DNA of 6,127 nt from Bacillota bacterium. GTDB lineage: Bacteria; Bacillota; Dethiobacteria; Dethiobacterales; Dethiobacteraceae. Location of the stretch: assembly GCA_018725345.1 (NCBI GenBank), contig QLUI01000118.1, positions 1 through 6,127 of the forward strand, in the 5' to 3' direction. The position numbers and the translations under genes are program-made. The stretch's first letter is position 1, and every line of letters starts with the position of its first letter. A model generated the notes under the pieces. It was not told where the DNA came from. It saw only the letters and a list, made by a program, of their open reading frames with translations, and made no database searches. Positions 1-6,127 of the stretch are shown in pieces.

Positions 1-3000
1 TATCTAACAGAGCGAGAACCTCTATGTGCCAAGTCATCAAGAAGGCTATAAATAGTAGGAATAACAATAAGAGTAAGAAGAGTGGAGGCGAATAAACCGC
101 CGATGATAGCCACAGCCATAACAGAGCGCACCTCTACGCCCATAGCCCGGCCCAGGGTAAGGGGAAGCATGGCTAACATAGTGGTGGAGGCGGTCATTAA
201 TATGGCACGTAGTCTTGTGCCCCCGGCCTGGATAATAGCCTTATCGCGACTTAAGCCTTTAGCGCGCAGTTGATTGACATAATCAATAAAGACAATGGCA
301 TTATTGACCACGATACCGGTAACCATAATCATCCCGATAAAGGAGACCAGCGAGATGGTCTTACCGGTAACAAGAAGAGCCAGCACTACACCAATCAAAG
401 CCAGAGGAACACTGAATATAATGGCAAAGGGATGAAGCAGAGATTCAAACTGAGCTGCCATAACCATATAGACCAAAAGAACAGCAAGGAGCAAAACAAA
501 AAGAAGGCTGTAGAAAGTTTCTACCATGTCCTCATACTCACCGCCATACTCAATAAAGTACCCAGAGGGAATGGTTATCCCCGCTACCACCTCTTTTACC
601 TCATCCATAATCTCTCCTAAGTTGCGGCCGCTAAATTGGGCATTGACCTCAGCCACCCGCACCCTTTCCTCACGAAATATCGCTGCCGGGCCTCTTTCGG
701 GATGAATCTTGGCCAATTCACTAAGATGAACGAGCGTCCCTCTGGGAGAAGGAACGGTAATCAGGCCAATATCGGTTAAGGTCTCTCTATCTTCTTCGCG
801 CAGACGCAGGCGGATGTCTATCTCTTTCCCCGCCTCTCGGAAGCGGGTAGCTACCCTACCCCTCATTGCCGTCTGCACTGCCTGAGCCACCTCAGCCACT
901 CCTAATCCCTTTCGGGAAGCCCGTTCACGGTCAATTTTAATGGCAAGCTCAGGCTTTCCTGGTTTCAGTGTAGTATCTATACTGTGAATTCCCTCAATAC
1001 CTTTAATTCTCTCCATCACGGTCCGGGAGAGTTCTTCTAATACAACTAAATCCTTACCAAAGAGTTTTATATTTATGGGGGCCGCCCCGGCTCCACCCAT
1101 TATTGCCGCCGGACCAAACTCGATAAAGGAGGTGCTTAAGCCCTCTATATCCTGGGGGAGGCGGTGGCGAATCTCAGTCAGAACCTCCTCAATTGAGCGC
1201 TTTCTCTCTTCTTTTCTTAATAGGGTTCCCATAAGCTGGGCCTCGTTCACTCCGGTAGCCCCATAACCGAAAGCTAAGGCCATCTCGGCCCCGGGATAGA
1301 GGCCGACGAAGACGCCTGAGGCTTCTATCTCGGGAATATCAGCAATGATTGCCTCTACTGTCTGAACTACTCTGTTTGTCTCAGGCAAAGAGGTATCTAC
1401 CGGCATCCGCAGAGTCCCTATGTAAATTCCACTGTCCATCCGGGGTATGAATTCAGTGCCGACAAGCAGGAGAAGTCCTAAACTGAGGACGAAGATAGCC
1501 GCCGCAGTAAGGATTACCTTTGCCCGATGCTTAAGTGCCAGGGCGAGAACCCTCATATATCTTTCTTTAAAACCAGCAAACCATCCGCCGGTTTCTTTTT
1601 CCTTTACAACTTTTTTTTCATTGTTTTTTAAGAGTTTGGAGGCTACCATAGGCACCAGAGTTAGGGCAACAAATAAAGAAACAATCAGGGCTGAGCCTAC
1701 GGTTACTCCCAACGCTTGTGCCATTTTTCCTGCTATTCCCGTAGCATATGCCATAGGAAGAAAAACAACTACGGTAGTTAGTGTAGAGGCAGAAATAGCC
1801 ATTGCTATTTCACTTGTCCCTATCTGTGCCGCTTCTTTTGGTTCCTTGCCCTCTTTGAGGTGCCGGAAGATATTTTCAACAACCACAATGGCATTATCAA
1901 GCAGCATCCCAACGGCTAATGCCAGGCCTCCTAAGGTCATCATATTTAGTGTATAACCAAGGGAGTAGATGGGGATAAAAGTGGCCAGTCCCGCCAAGGG
2001 GATAGCAAGAGCAATAGTAATTGTAGGACGAAGTTTTCGCAAGAAGAGAAAAAGGACAAATATTGCGGCCAGGCCTCCCCAGAGACCACTGCTTACCACC
2101 CCGGATATGGAAGCCCGGATAAACTTTGCCTGGTTAAAGAGTTCGTGTAGTCTGATATCTGCAGGCAGGTCTTTCTTTAGCCTAGTTAGCTCCTCTTCTA
2201 CCCGCTGGGCAATACGAACTGTATTGGCCCCGGATTCTTTATTTATGGCAATTAAGAGACCATCCTGCCTGTCTGCCCGCGAGTGCCCACGCAACTCCTT
2301 ATGGGTATCGGAAATAACGGCAATATCCTCAAGATAGATGGGCTTTCCTTCCCTTAAGGAAACCACCGTTCTTCTTATCTCATCCAGGCCTTCAAATTCA
2401 CCTATGGTGCGCACCAAAAATTCCCGGGGGCCTTCAATTAAGTGTCCGGCGGGAAGATTGAGGTTCTCTCTTTCTAATGCCCGCGCCACCTCAAGGAGGG
2501 ATAGGTTATGCGCCTCCAATCTAGCCCTATCAACCTCTATTAAAAACTCCCGCTCCAAACCTCCCCAGAGCCTTACCGAGGCTACCCCCTCTATCCGCTC
2601 CAAACGAGGCTTCATAACATCATCTATTAAGTCCCTTAAGTCAAAGAGGTCGCGCTCCCCGGTAATTCCAAACATCATAATCGGCCACATCGCCAAATCA
2701 AACTTAATCACTAAGGGACGGTCCATATCTTCGGGCAGGAAGACCTCAATGAAACTTATCGCCTCTCTCATATCCTGGGCGGCAAAGTCAAGATTAGTCC
2801 CCCAGACAAATTCCGCCATTACTACGGAAATCCCTTCATGAGAGACGCTGCGCACCTCCTTGATCCCGCTTACCGTAGCTACCACTTCCTCAATAGGTTC
2901 AGTAACCAACTCCTCCATATCCTCAGGAACCACCCCGGGATACATGCTCACCACCGAGACCATGGGGTATTCAAGATCAGGGAACATATCAATACCCAGA

Positions 3001-3092
3001 CGACTCAGGGAAATTGCCCCCAAAAGAACAACCACCATAATAAGCATGGTAATGGCTACGGGACGGCGGACTGAAAAATTAGGAAGAAACAT
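1..3092 (-). CDS. RND-family efflux permease (AcrB/HAE1-like), 3' end at window edge
   Basis: Inner-membrane, proton-driven pump subunit of a tripartite efflux system. I translated it by hand from the ATG at 3090-3092; 1030 codons are open to the left edge. The N-terminus (MFLPNFSVRRPVAITML) is typical of RND pumps, with a first membrane helix near residues 11-30. TM2 lies near 334-352. TM4 carries GMLLDNAIVVVEN, with D399 and N400 where AcrB has D407/D408. The second half starts with a membrane helix near 522-545. TM10 carries GIVVNNAIVFIDY, with N930 where AcrB has K940, and R962 in RLRAILMT matches AcrB R971. A GGAGAAPINIKLFG segment is typical of the second porter domain. The usual length is about 1030-1050 residues and the last visible residues follow the conserved IPTIYSLLDDL tail. 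The two leftover bases read TA on the coding strand, so codon 1031 is a stop (TAA/TAG) or Tyr; the gene is therefore nearly or fully complete. It lies 68 bases after the adaptor gene. Substrate unknown; the family is certain. Confidence 0.96.
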   Translation of the reverse strand, partial: MFLPNFSVRRPVAITMLIMVVVLLGAISLSRLGIDMFPDLEYPMVSVVSMYPGVVPEDMEELVTEPIEEVVATVSGIKEVRSVSHEGISVVMAEFVWGTNLDFAAQDMREAISFIEVFLPEDMDRPLVIKFDLAMWPIMMFGITGERDLFDLRDLIDDVMKPRLERIEGVASVRLWGGLEREFLIEVDRARLEAHNLSLLEVARALERENLNLPAGHLIEGPREFLVRTIGEFEGLDEIRRTVVSLREGKPIYLEDIAVISDTHKELRGHSRADRQDGLLIAINKESGANTVRIAQRVEEELTRLKKDLPADIRLHELFNQAKFIRASISGVVSSGLWGGLAAIFVLFLFLRKLRPTITIALAIPLAGLATFIPIYSLGYTLNMMTLGGLALAVGMLLDNAIVVVENIFRHLKEGKEPKEAAQIGTSEIAMAISASTLTTVVVFLPMAYATGIAGKMAQALGVTVGSALIVSLFVALTLVPMVASKLLKNNEKKVVKEKETGGWFAGFKERYMRVLALALKHRAKVILTAAAIFVLSLGLLLLVGTEFIPRMDSGIYIGTLRMPVDTSLPETNRVVQTVEAIIADIPEIEASGVFVGLYPGAEMALAFGYGATGVNEAQLMGTLLRKEERKRSIEEVLTEIRHRLPQDIEGLSTSFIEFGPAAIMGGAGAAPINIKLFGKDLVVLEELSRTVMERIKGIEGIHSIDTTLKPGKPELAIKIDRERASRKGLGVAEVAQAVQTAMRGRVATRFREAGKEIDIRLRLREEDRETLTDIGLITVPSPRGTLVHLSELAKIHPERGPAAIFREERVRVAEVNAQFSGRNLGEIMDEVKEVVAGITIPSGYFIEYGGEYEDMVETFYSLLFVLLLAVLLVYMVMAAQFESLLHPFAIIFSVPLALIGVVLALLVTGKTISLVSFIGMIMVTGIVVNNAIVFIDYVNQLRAKGLSRDKAIIQAGGTRLRAILMTASTTMLAMLPLTLGRAMGVEVRSVMAVAIIGGLFASTLLTLIVIPTIYSLLDDLAHRGSRSVR

Positions 3093-3093
3093 T

Positions 3094-3112
3094 TTTAAAC
3101 CTCCGGTTTAAA
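3094..3112 (-). promoter_or_regulatory. Permease RBS inside a short hairpin
   Basis: The Shine-Dalgarno GGAGG (3100-3104) sits 7 bases before the permease ATG and supports this start. It lies within a perfect 8-bp inverted repeat: on the coding strand TTTAAACC (3112-3105), a GGA loop (3104-3102), then GGTTTAAA (3101-3094), ending one base before the ATG. The loop and the first two bases of the right arm are the Shine-Dalgarno itself. In RNA this could partly hide the binding site until the hairpin melts or a ribosome finishing the adaptor gene opens it. The sequence pattern is seen directly; the regulatory role is inferred. Six of the eight pairs are A-U, so the hairpin would be of modest strength. 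Confidence 0.6.
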
Positions 3113-3115
3113 CCA

Positions 3116-3153
3116 AAAATCCAAACGACGAATCTCAAATGACAAAATCCAAA
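3116..3153. repeat. Pair of 10-base direct repeats
   Basis: AAAATCCAAA occurs at 3116-3125 and again at 3144-3153, 28 bases apart, in the adaptor-permease gap. The second copy overlaps the left arm and loop of the 3135-3168 inverted repeat. Together they make this short AT-rich gap look like part of a dispersed intergenic repeat and not unique spacer. I see no protein-coding or RNA gene in it. Confidence 0.5.
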
Positions 3154-3168
3154 TCATTTGTCATTTGA
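3135..3168. repeat. Perfect 12-bp inverted repeat across the adaptor stop codon
   Basis: TCAAATGACAAA (3135-3146) is the exact reverse complement of TTTGTCATTTGA (3157-3168), with a 10-base loop between them. The right arm includes the adaptor's TGA stop (3161-3163) and its last codons. There is no run of T after the stem on the coding strand, so it does not resemble an intrinsic terminator, and the permease gene follows in the same direction. It may shield the 3' end of the upstream mRNA segment or be a copy of a dispersed CAAATGACAAATG-type repeat. The family assignment is from memory and uncertain. Confidence 0.65.
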
Positions 3169-4069
3169 CATTTACCCTTGCTCCATCTTTAAGACCGAAA
3201 TGGCCTCCAATGATTACCCTATCTTGAGGCTCAACCCCTGAGACAATCTCCATACTATCTTTGGTAACTATTCCGGTCTGTACTTTTCTTATTTTAGCCA
3301 CGGAGTTCTCTACTACATAGACTATTTCCTGGCTATCTTTTACTAAAACGGCATCCCGGGGAACAATGAGCACATCTTGACGCTTATTAGTAATAAGTTT
3401 TACCCGGGCAAACATCCCCGGCTTTAGTTTATGTTCCGGATTATCAATAGTTATTTCTACCGGCGCTCGGCGCAAGACAATATCAACCACTGGACTTACG
3501 ATGAAAACCTCCCCCTTAAAGACCTCCTCGGGATAGGCATCCAGGCGCACCTCGGCATTTTGACCTCTAACTATTTTTGGCAAATCCCTCTCCGGCACAT
3601 CTACCCGAATTTTAACCCTATCCATATTTATTATAAGAGCTAGCGGGTTCTGGGAAGTGACACTCATTCCTCTATCTATATAGACTCTGCCTACCACTCC
3701 ATCAATGGGCGACTCTACAGGAGCCTTCTCAAATTCAAAACCTACTACATCGCGGTCAATAAGAAAAAGGGTATCTCCTTTCTTTGCTAAATCACCCTCT
3801 CTGACGAGTTTTTCTACAATCTTACCAGGGACTTTAGGAAAAATAGTTACCTCATCCTCAGCCTTTATGTCACCCACAAAAGAGAGTGTCTCTCTCATAG
3901 TGCCTTTTTCTACCTCAGCCACCTTCACATAAACAGGCATTCTTTCCTTCTCAATAACCTCTTCTCCTTCCCTGCCACAACCGGTTAAGAACAGAGAACA
4001 GAGGGCAGAGAAGAGAAAACAGAAAAACCTAACTTTTGATTTCTGACTTCTAATGTGTAGAGTAGACAT
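3161..4069 (-). CDS. RND periplasmic adaptor (membrane fusion lipoprotein), hairpin-less
   Basis: Adaptor subunit that joins the inner-membrane pump to the outer-membrane channel. The 302-residue product begins with a lipoprotein signal: basic n-region, hydrophobic stretch 15-28 and lipobox FLTGC, so C31 would be lipidated and the mature protein anchored to a membrane facing the periplasm. Next come the first lipoyl half (about 72-107, VPGKIVEKLVREGDLAKKGD), the second lipoyl half (about 115-148, APVESPIDGVVGRVYIDRG), a beta-barrel domain (about 150-225, ending KLKPGMFARVKL) and a membrane-proximal domain (about 230-302, VLIVPRDAV). The two lipoyl halves are joined by only about 8 residues (DVVGFEFE), where AcrA-type adaptors insert a long alpha-helical hairpin. 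This explains the short length compared with the usual 370-400. The start is set by a strong AAGGAGG 8 bases upstream. It lies between the channel and permease genes in the usual operon. Family is certain; the missing hairpin is read directly from the sequence. Confidence 0.95.
   Translation of the reverse strand: MSTLHIRSQKSKVRFFCFLFSALCSLFLTGCGREGEEVIEKERMPVYVKVAEVEKGTMRETLSFVGDIKAEDEVTIFPKVPGKIVEKLVREGDLAKKGDTLFLIDRDVVGFEFEKAPVESPIDGVVGRVYIDRGMSVTSQNPLALIINMDRVKIRVDVPERDLPKIVRGQNAEVRLDAYPEEVFKGEVFIVSPVVDIVLRRAPVEITIDNPEHKLKPGMFARVKLITNKRQDVLIVPRDAVLVKDSQEIVYVVENSVAKIRKVQTGIVTKDSMEIVSGVEPQDRVIIGGHFGLKDGARVNVK
3989..4051. repeat. Nine 7-base units encoding the adaptor signal peptide
   Basis: On the plus strand the units run without gaps: GAACAGA, GAACAGA, GGGCAGA, GAAGAGA, AAACAGA (3989-4023), a degenerate AAAACCT, then AACTTTT, GATTTCT, GACTTCT (4031-4051). 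The two tracts are also partly complementary: 4014-4024 pairs with 4041-4051 over 11 positions with one G-U and one mismatch, giving a possible hairpin. The tract covers adaptor codons 7-27 exactly, the basic and hydrophobic parts of the signal peptide. Because 7 is not a multiple of 3, gain or loss of one unit would shift the frame. The units are imperfect, so active slippage is uncertain. Confidence 0.6.
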
Positions 4070-4077
4070 TTTAACAA

Positions 4078-4084
4078 CCTCCTT
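4078..4084 (-). promoter_or_regulatory. Strong RBS of the adaptor gene
   Basis: AAGGAGG on the coding strand lies 8 bases before the ATG at 4067-4069. It is a near-perfect Shine-Dalgarno and fixes the adaptor start. It gives this gene its own initiation signal, despite the 92-base gap and the palindromic element after the channel gene. Confidence 0.8.
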
Positions 4085-4106
4085 ATCCCCCTCCGAAAGA
4101 ACCTTC

Positions 4107-4155
4107 CCCCTCTCCTTAATCCTCTCCCCATAGAGGGAGAGGGAAGGGTGAGGGG
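4107..4155. repeat. Nested palindromic intergenic element
   Basis: The inner stem is CCTCTCCC (4121-4128) with GGGAGAGG (4135-4142), a perfect 8 bp around a 6-base loop. The outer stem is CCCCTCTCC (4107-4115) with GGTGAGGGG (4147-4155), 8 of 9 matching, separated from the inner one by an interior loop of 5 and 4 bases. It starts 6 bases past the channel gene's stop and lies wholly in the channel-adaptor gap. No T-run follows, so it is not a standard terminator. It resembles CCCTCACCC...GGGAGAGGG-type palindromic repeats that I recall from many bacterial genomes. It could protect or attenuate the mRNA between the two genes. Structure is seen; family and role are inferred. Confidence 0.7.
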
Positions 4156-4161
4156 ATCCAT

Positions 4162-5505
4162 TTATTCTCCTCCTGTAACATAATCCAATTTAGCCCTGGC
4201 TACTATAAAATCATAAAGACTCTGGGCATAATTTAGCTGAGCCGTTGATAAGGCAACCCGGGCATCCAACAAGTCTAATTGCATCGCTTCACCCCGAATA
4301 TGCCTGTGTCTTATAATCTCATATGCCTTTTCAGCTCGGATTATATTCACTTTTTGAGCCTCTACAATTCTCCGGGCAGATTCTAAATCCAAAATAGTAT
4401 TTTTTACTTCAATTTTTATATTATCAGTTAGTTTATTCCTTAAGATGCGGACCCTTTCCTTTCTAACTCCTGCCTCCTTTACTTTTGCGCGGGTTAAAAA
4501 ACCATCAAATATAGGCATGCTTACGGAAACAGTGGCTACCCAGTAATCATCATATTCTCCTCTACCCACAGTGAATGCCTCTTTCTGATTGGCAAAATTG
4601 GTAAAATTAAGCCCCACCTGAGGCAGATACCCTGAAAAAGCCACTCGAACTTGCGCCTCGGCTGCTTCTTCCTGCAAAATCATCTCTTTTAATGCTGGCC
4701 TTATCTGTAGGACCCGGGCAAGTTTTTCTTCTAAGTTAATTTCCTCCTCTAAGATATAATCAAACTCTCCTTTTATTTTGATTTCCCGGGCCGGCGAAAT
4801 TCCCACTAAAATTTTCAAGAAATTATAAGAGGTCTTGAGAAAGTTTTCTGCCTTTATGAGCTGAGGTCTAATATTGGCTACCTCAACCTCACTTCTTAAA
4901 ACCTCATAATGCGATGCCTCTCCTTTTCGGAAACGTTTTTCCGTTACCACCAGACTCTCTTCGGCCAATCCCAGGGTCTTTTTTCTAATCTGCACAAACT
5001 CTTCAGCCAGCAGGATACCGTAGAAGGCCTGTTTTGTTTGGAAGACAATTTTGTTCTCCATCTCTTTTTGGCTTTCCTTTGTTGCCCTTAAATCCTTGCG
5101 GGCTGAATCTATAGTATTAGCCACTCTTCCTCCTGCAAAGAGCAATTGGTCTACGGAAAAACTATAACCATGATTATCTTCAAAAGGAATAAAAGGGTGG
5201 TTCTCATAACGGGCATAATAGGCACTGCCCCTTATAGACGGGAAAATAGCCGAATGAGCCTGAGTAAGCCGGGCAGAAGCCTCTTTTATCTCTTCTTTTT
5301 TAGCCAAAATATCGTGATTATTCTTCAGGGCAAGCTCTATAGCCTTTTCTTTAGATAAAATTATAACTTCTTTGTCAGCGCTCATATCTCTGCTATCAAC
5401 TTTGTCGGTGGCTTTCTCTGATAAAGCAAAACAAGTTTGCGGCAAAAACAAAAGAGGAAGAATCAGGATAAGATAACTGGCCCTTTTTTTATTATGTAGA
5501 TTCAT
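4162..5505 (-). CDS. TolC-like outer-membrane efflux channel
   Basis: Outer-membrane exit duct for the pump, expected to form a trimeric beta-barrel with a long periplasmic alpha-helical tunnel. The 447-residue product starts with a signal peptide (KKR, hydrophobic 11-22, probable cleavage after CFA near residue 27). Two outer-membrane efflux protein repeats follow. The first covers about 50-234, with the opening KAIELALKNNHDILAKKEEI, the strand region FSVDQLLFAGGRV and helix RFRKGEASHYEVLRSEVEV. The second covers about 257-445, with VSMPIFDGFLTRAKVKEAG and the repeat-equivalent helix RHIRGEAMQLDLLDARVAL. The paired F/Y-x-x-GEA...L-x-A/SEV pattern is the internal duplication expected of TolC proteins. 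Length is normal for the family. There is no N-terminal lipobox cysteine of the OprM type. The start ATG overlaps the regulator's stop as ATGA and has GAGG 7 bases upstream. A palindromic element and the adaptor gene follow. Confidence 0.95.
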   Translation of the reverse strand: MNLHNKKRASYLILILPLLFLPQTCFALSEKATDKVDSRDMSADKEVIILSKEKAIELALKNNHDILAKKEEIKEASARLTQAHSAIFPSIRGSAYYARYENHPFIPFEDNHGYSFSVDQLLFAGGRVANTIDSARKDLRATKESQKEMENKIVFQTKQAFYGILLAEEFVQIRKKTLGLAEESLVVTEKRFRKGEASHYEVLRSEVEVANIRPQLIKAENFLKTSYNFLKILVGISPAREIKIKGEFDYILEEEINLEEKLARVLQIRPALKEMILQEEAAEAQVRVAFSGYLPQVGLNFTNFANQKEAFTVGRGEYDDYWVATVSVSMPIFDGFLTRAKVKEAGVRKERVRILRNKLTDNIKIEVKNTILDLESARRIVEAQKVNIIRAEKAYEIIRHRHIRGEAMQLDLLDARVALSTAQLNYAQSLYDFIVARAKLDYVTGGE

Positions 5506-5516
5506 TTCTTTACCTC
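5502..5516 (-). promoter_or_regulatory. ATGA stop-start overlap with RBS for the channel gene
   Basis: On the coding strand the regulator ends AAGAAATGA and the channel begins at that ATG (5505-5503), sharing 4 bases with the TGA (5504-5502). GAGG at 5516-5513 lies 7 bases upstream, inside the last codons of the regulator. This arrangement indicates one transcript and probable translational coupling of regulator and channel. Confidence 0.8.
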
Positions 5517-6122
5517 ACACTTTATCCCTTCAGAAATTATTGTCAAGACAACATTTCTTATTCCCTTTAAGGGAAATTCTTTGCTGTCGGTAACCCAGCG
5601 AATCATCAAGCCATCAAGAGTGGCTAAAATTACCGAAGCGGCACGATCTGGTTTTAGGTCTTTCCTGAATACGCCGGCCGTTATCCCTTCTTTGATATAA
5701 GAGGAAAGCGTCTTTTTGTAATCCTTATAAATCTGTCGCATCTTTAAAATAAGCGGGCTTTCCTTCTTTCTTTTTCTTATCCGGGGCCATATTTCCAAAA
5801 AGACAAGACAGAAGTCTTTAAACTCTTCAAAACTTGAAATGCTGAGATTGATAAATTCTTTAATCCTTTGCCCGGGTTCACTTATTAAAGAAACTTTCTT
5901 AATACAGGTGTTCTTAAATTCATCCATAAAATATGAGCATAACTCCAAAAACAGTTTTTCCTTACCCGAGAAATATTCATAGATAGTACCCTTGCCCATA
6001 TCGGCTGCTCTGGCAATCTCATCCATTCGGCTTGGGTAAAATCCTTTTTTAGAGAACACTCTTAAAGCAGCATTAAAAATTCTTTCCCTCTTCTTTTTCT
6101 TATCAACAACAATTGGCGACAT
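5502..6122 (-). CDS. TetR/AcrR-family transcriptional repressor
   Basis: Predicted ligand-responsive DNA-binding repressor of the pump operon. The 206-residue product has the normal TetR length. The N-terminal domain (about 12-58) is a clear TetR helix-turn-helix: RERIFNAALRVFSKKGF for helix 1, RMDEIARAADM for helix 2, and GKGTIYEYFSGKEKLF for the turn, recognition helix and helix 4. The rest (about 60-206) is an all-helical ligand and dimer domain without a motif that identifies the ligand; the LDGLMIRW segment near 169-176 is common in this family. A basic stretch KKKKRER precedes the HTH. The ATG at 6122 places the HTH at the usual distance, but only five T's are visible upstream, so no ribosome binding site can be checked and an upstream start cannot be excluded. 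As first gene of the operon with a 4-base overlap to the channel gene, it probably represses its own transcription with that of the pump. The operator would lie beyond the right edge. Confidence 0.92.
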   Translation of the reverse strand: MSPIVVDKKKKRERIFNAALRVFSKKGFYPSRMDEIARAADMGKGTIYEYFSGKEKLFLELCSYFMDEFKNTCIKKVSLISEPGQRIKEFINLSISSFEEFKDFCLVFLEIWPRIRKRKKESPLILKMRQIYKDYKKTLSSYIKEGITAGVFRKDLKPDRAASVILATLDGLMIRWVTDSKEFPLKGIRNVVLTIISEGIKCEVKK

Positions 6123-6127
6123 AAAAA

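Noticed and set aside
313..374. Repeated TACCGGTAAC in the permease gene
   Set aside because: Two 10-base copies encode similar VTG segments in a conserved membrane region; this is compatible with chance and codon constraint.
82..620. Plus-strand frames at 82-273 and 270-620
   Set aside because: Both are antisense to the conserved TM8-TM12 part of the permease and show no motif or ribosome binding site.
1447..2841. Long plus-strand open frames (1447-1956, 1969-2337, 2338-2841)
   Set aside because: They lie opposite the permease gene, which matches the RND family over its full length. Their translations are low-complexity, rich in Ser, Arg and Pro, with no recognisable domain.
2838..3111. 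Two overlapping plus-strand frames opposite the permease N-terminus
   Set aside because: They mirror the conserved first helix and porter domain of the permease and resemble no protein I know.
4107..4155. Intrinsic terminator after the channel gene
   Set aside because: The stem is strong but no T-run follows on the coding strand, and the next operon gene starts shortly after with its own RBS.
3431..5358. Plus-strand frames opposite the adaptor and channel genes
   Set aside because: They are short shadows of well-supported minus-strand genes.
1..6127. A wholly new biological system, CRISPR array, tRNA/rRNA, or insertion sequence
   Set aside because: All four genes belong to a known tripartite efflux operon layout. 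I see no regularly spaced repeats, no transposase and no structural RNA signature. The novelty is limited to the details listed as findings.
5502..6127. TetR operator within the window
   Set aside because: Only five bases lie upstream of the regulator start, and the regulator-channel junction has no spacer, so no promoter or operator can be seen here.

Overview
The window holds one leftward (minus-strand) operon for a tripartite RND-type efflux pump with its regulator. In transcription order, from high to low coordinates, the genes are a TetR/AcrR-family repressor (6122-5502), a TolC-like outer-membrane channel (5505-4162), a lipoprotein periplasmic adaptor (4069-3161) and an RND inner-membrane permease (3092 to the left edge, cut at or just before its last codon). 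The plus strand has no believable gene; its open frames are shadows of these four genes.

The host must be a diderm (Gram-negative-type) bacterium, because the system needs an outer membrane. Base composition is moderate. The intergenic spaces carry short repeats of the kind I associate, from memory only, with uncultivated candidate-phylum genomes. I cannot name the lineage from sequence alone.

Region by region: 5502-6122 is the regulator, with only five bases left upstream, so the operon promoter and operator lie outside the window. A 4-base ATGA overlap couples it to the channel gene. The 92-base gap 4070-4161 contains a nested palindromic element and the strong ribosome binding site of the adaptor gene. 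The first part of the adaptor gene (3989-4051) is nine consecutive 7-base repeat-like units that encode almost the whole lipoprotein signal peptide. The 68-base gap 3093-3160 holds a perfect 12-bp inverted repeat that overlaps the adaptor stop codon, a 10-base direct repeat, and a small hairpin that contains the Shine-Dalgarno sequence of the permease gene. No gap exceeds 100 bases.

How it works together: the permease would capture substrate from the periplasm or inner membrane using proton flow, the adaptor would bridge it to the channel, and the channel would release substrate outside. The repressor would presumably sense a ligand and control all four genes, including itself. The substrate cannot be read from the sequence. 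The pump type is well known. The unusual points are an adaptor without the usual alpha-helical hairpin, a permease with a non-AcrB set of proton-relay residues, a signal peptide apparently built from repeat DNA, and a possible RNA switch at the permease start.
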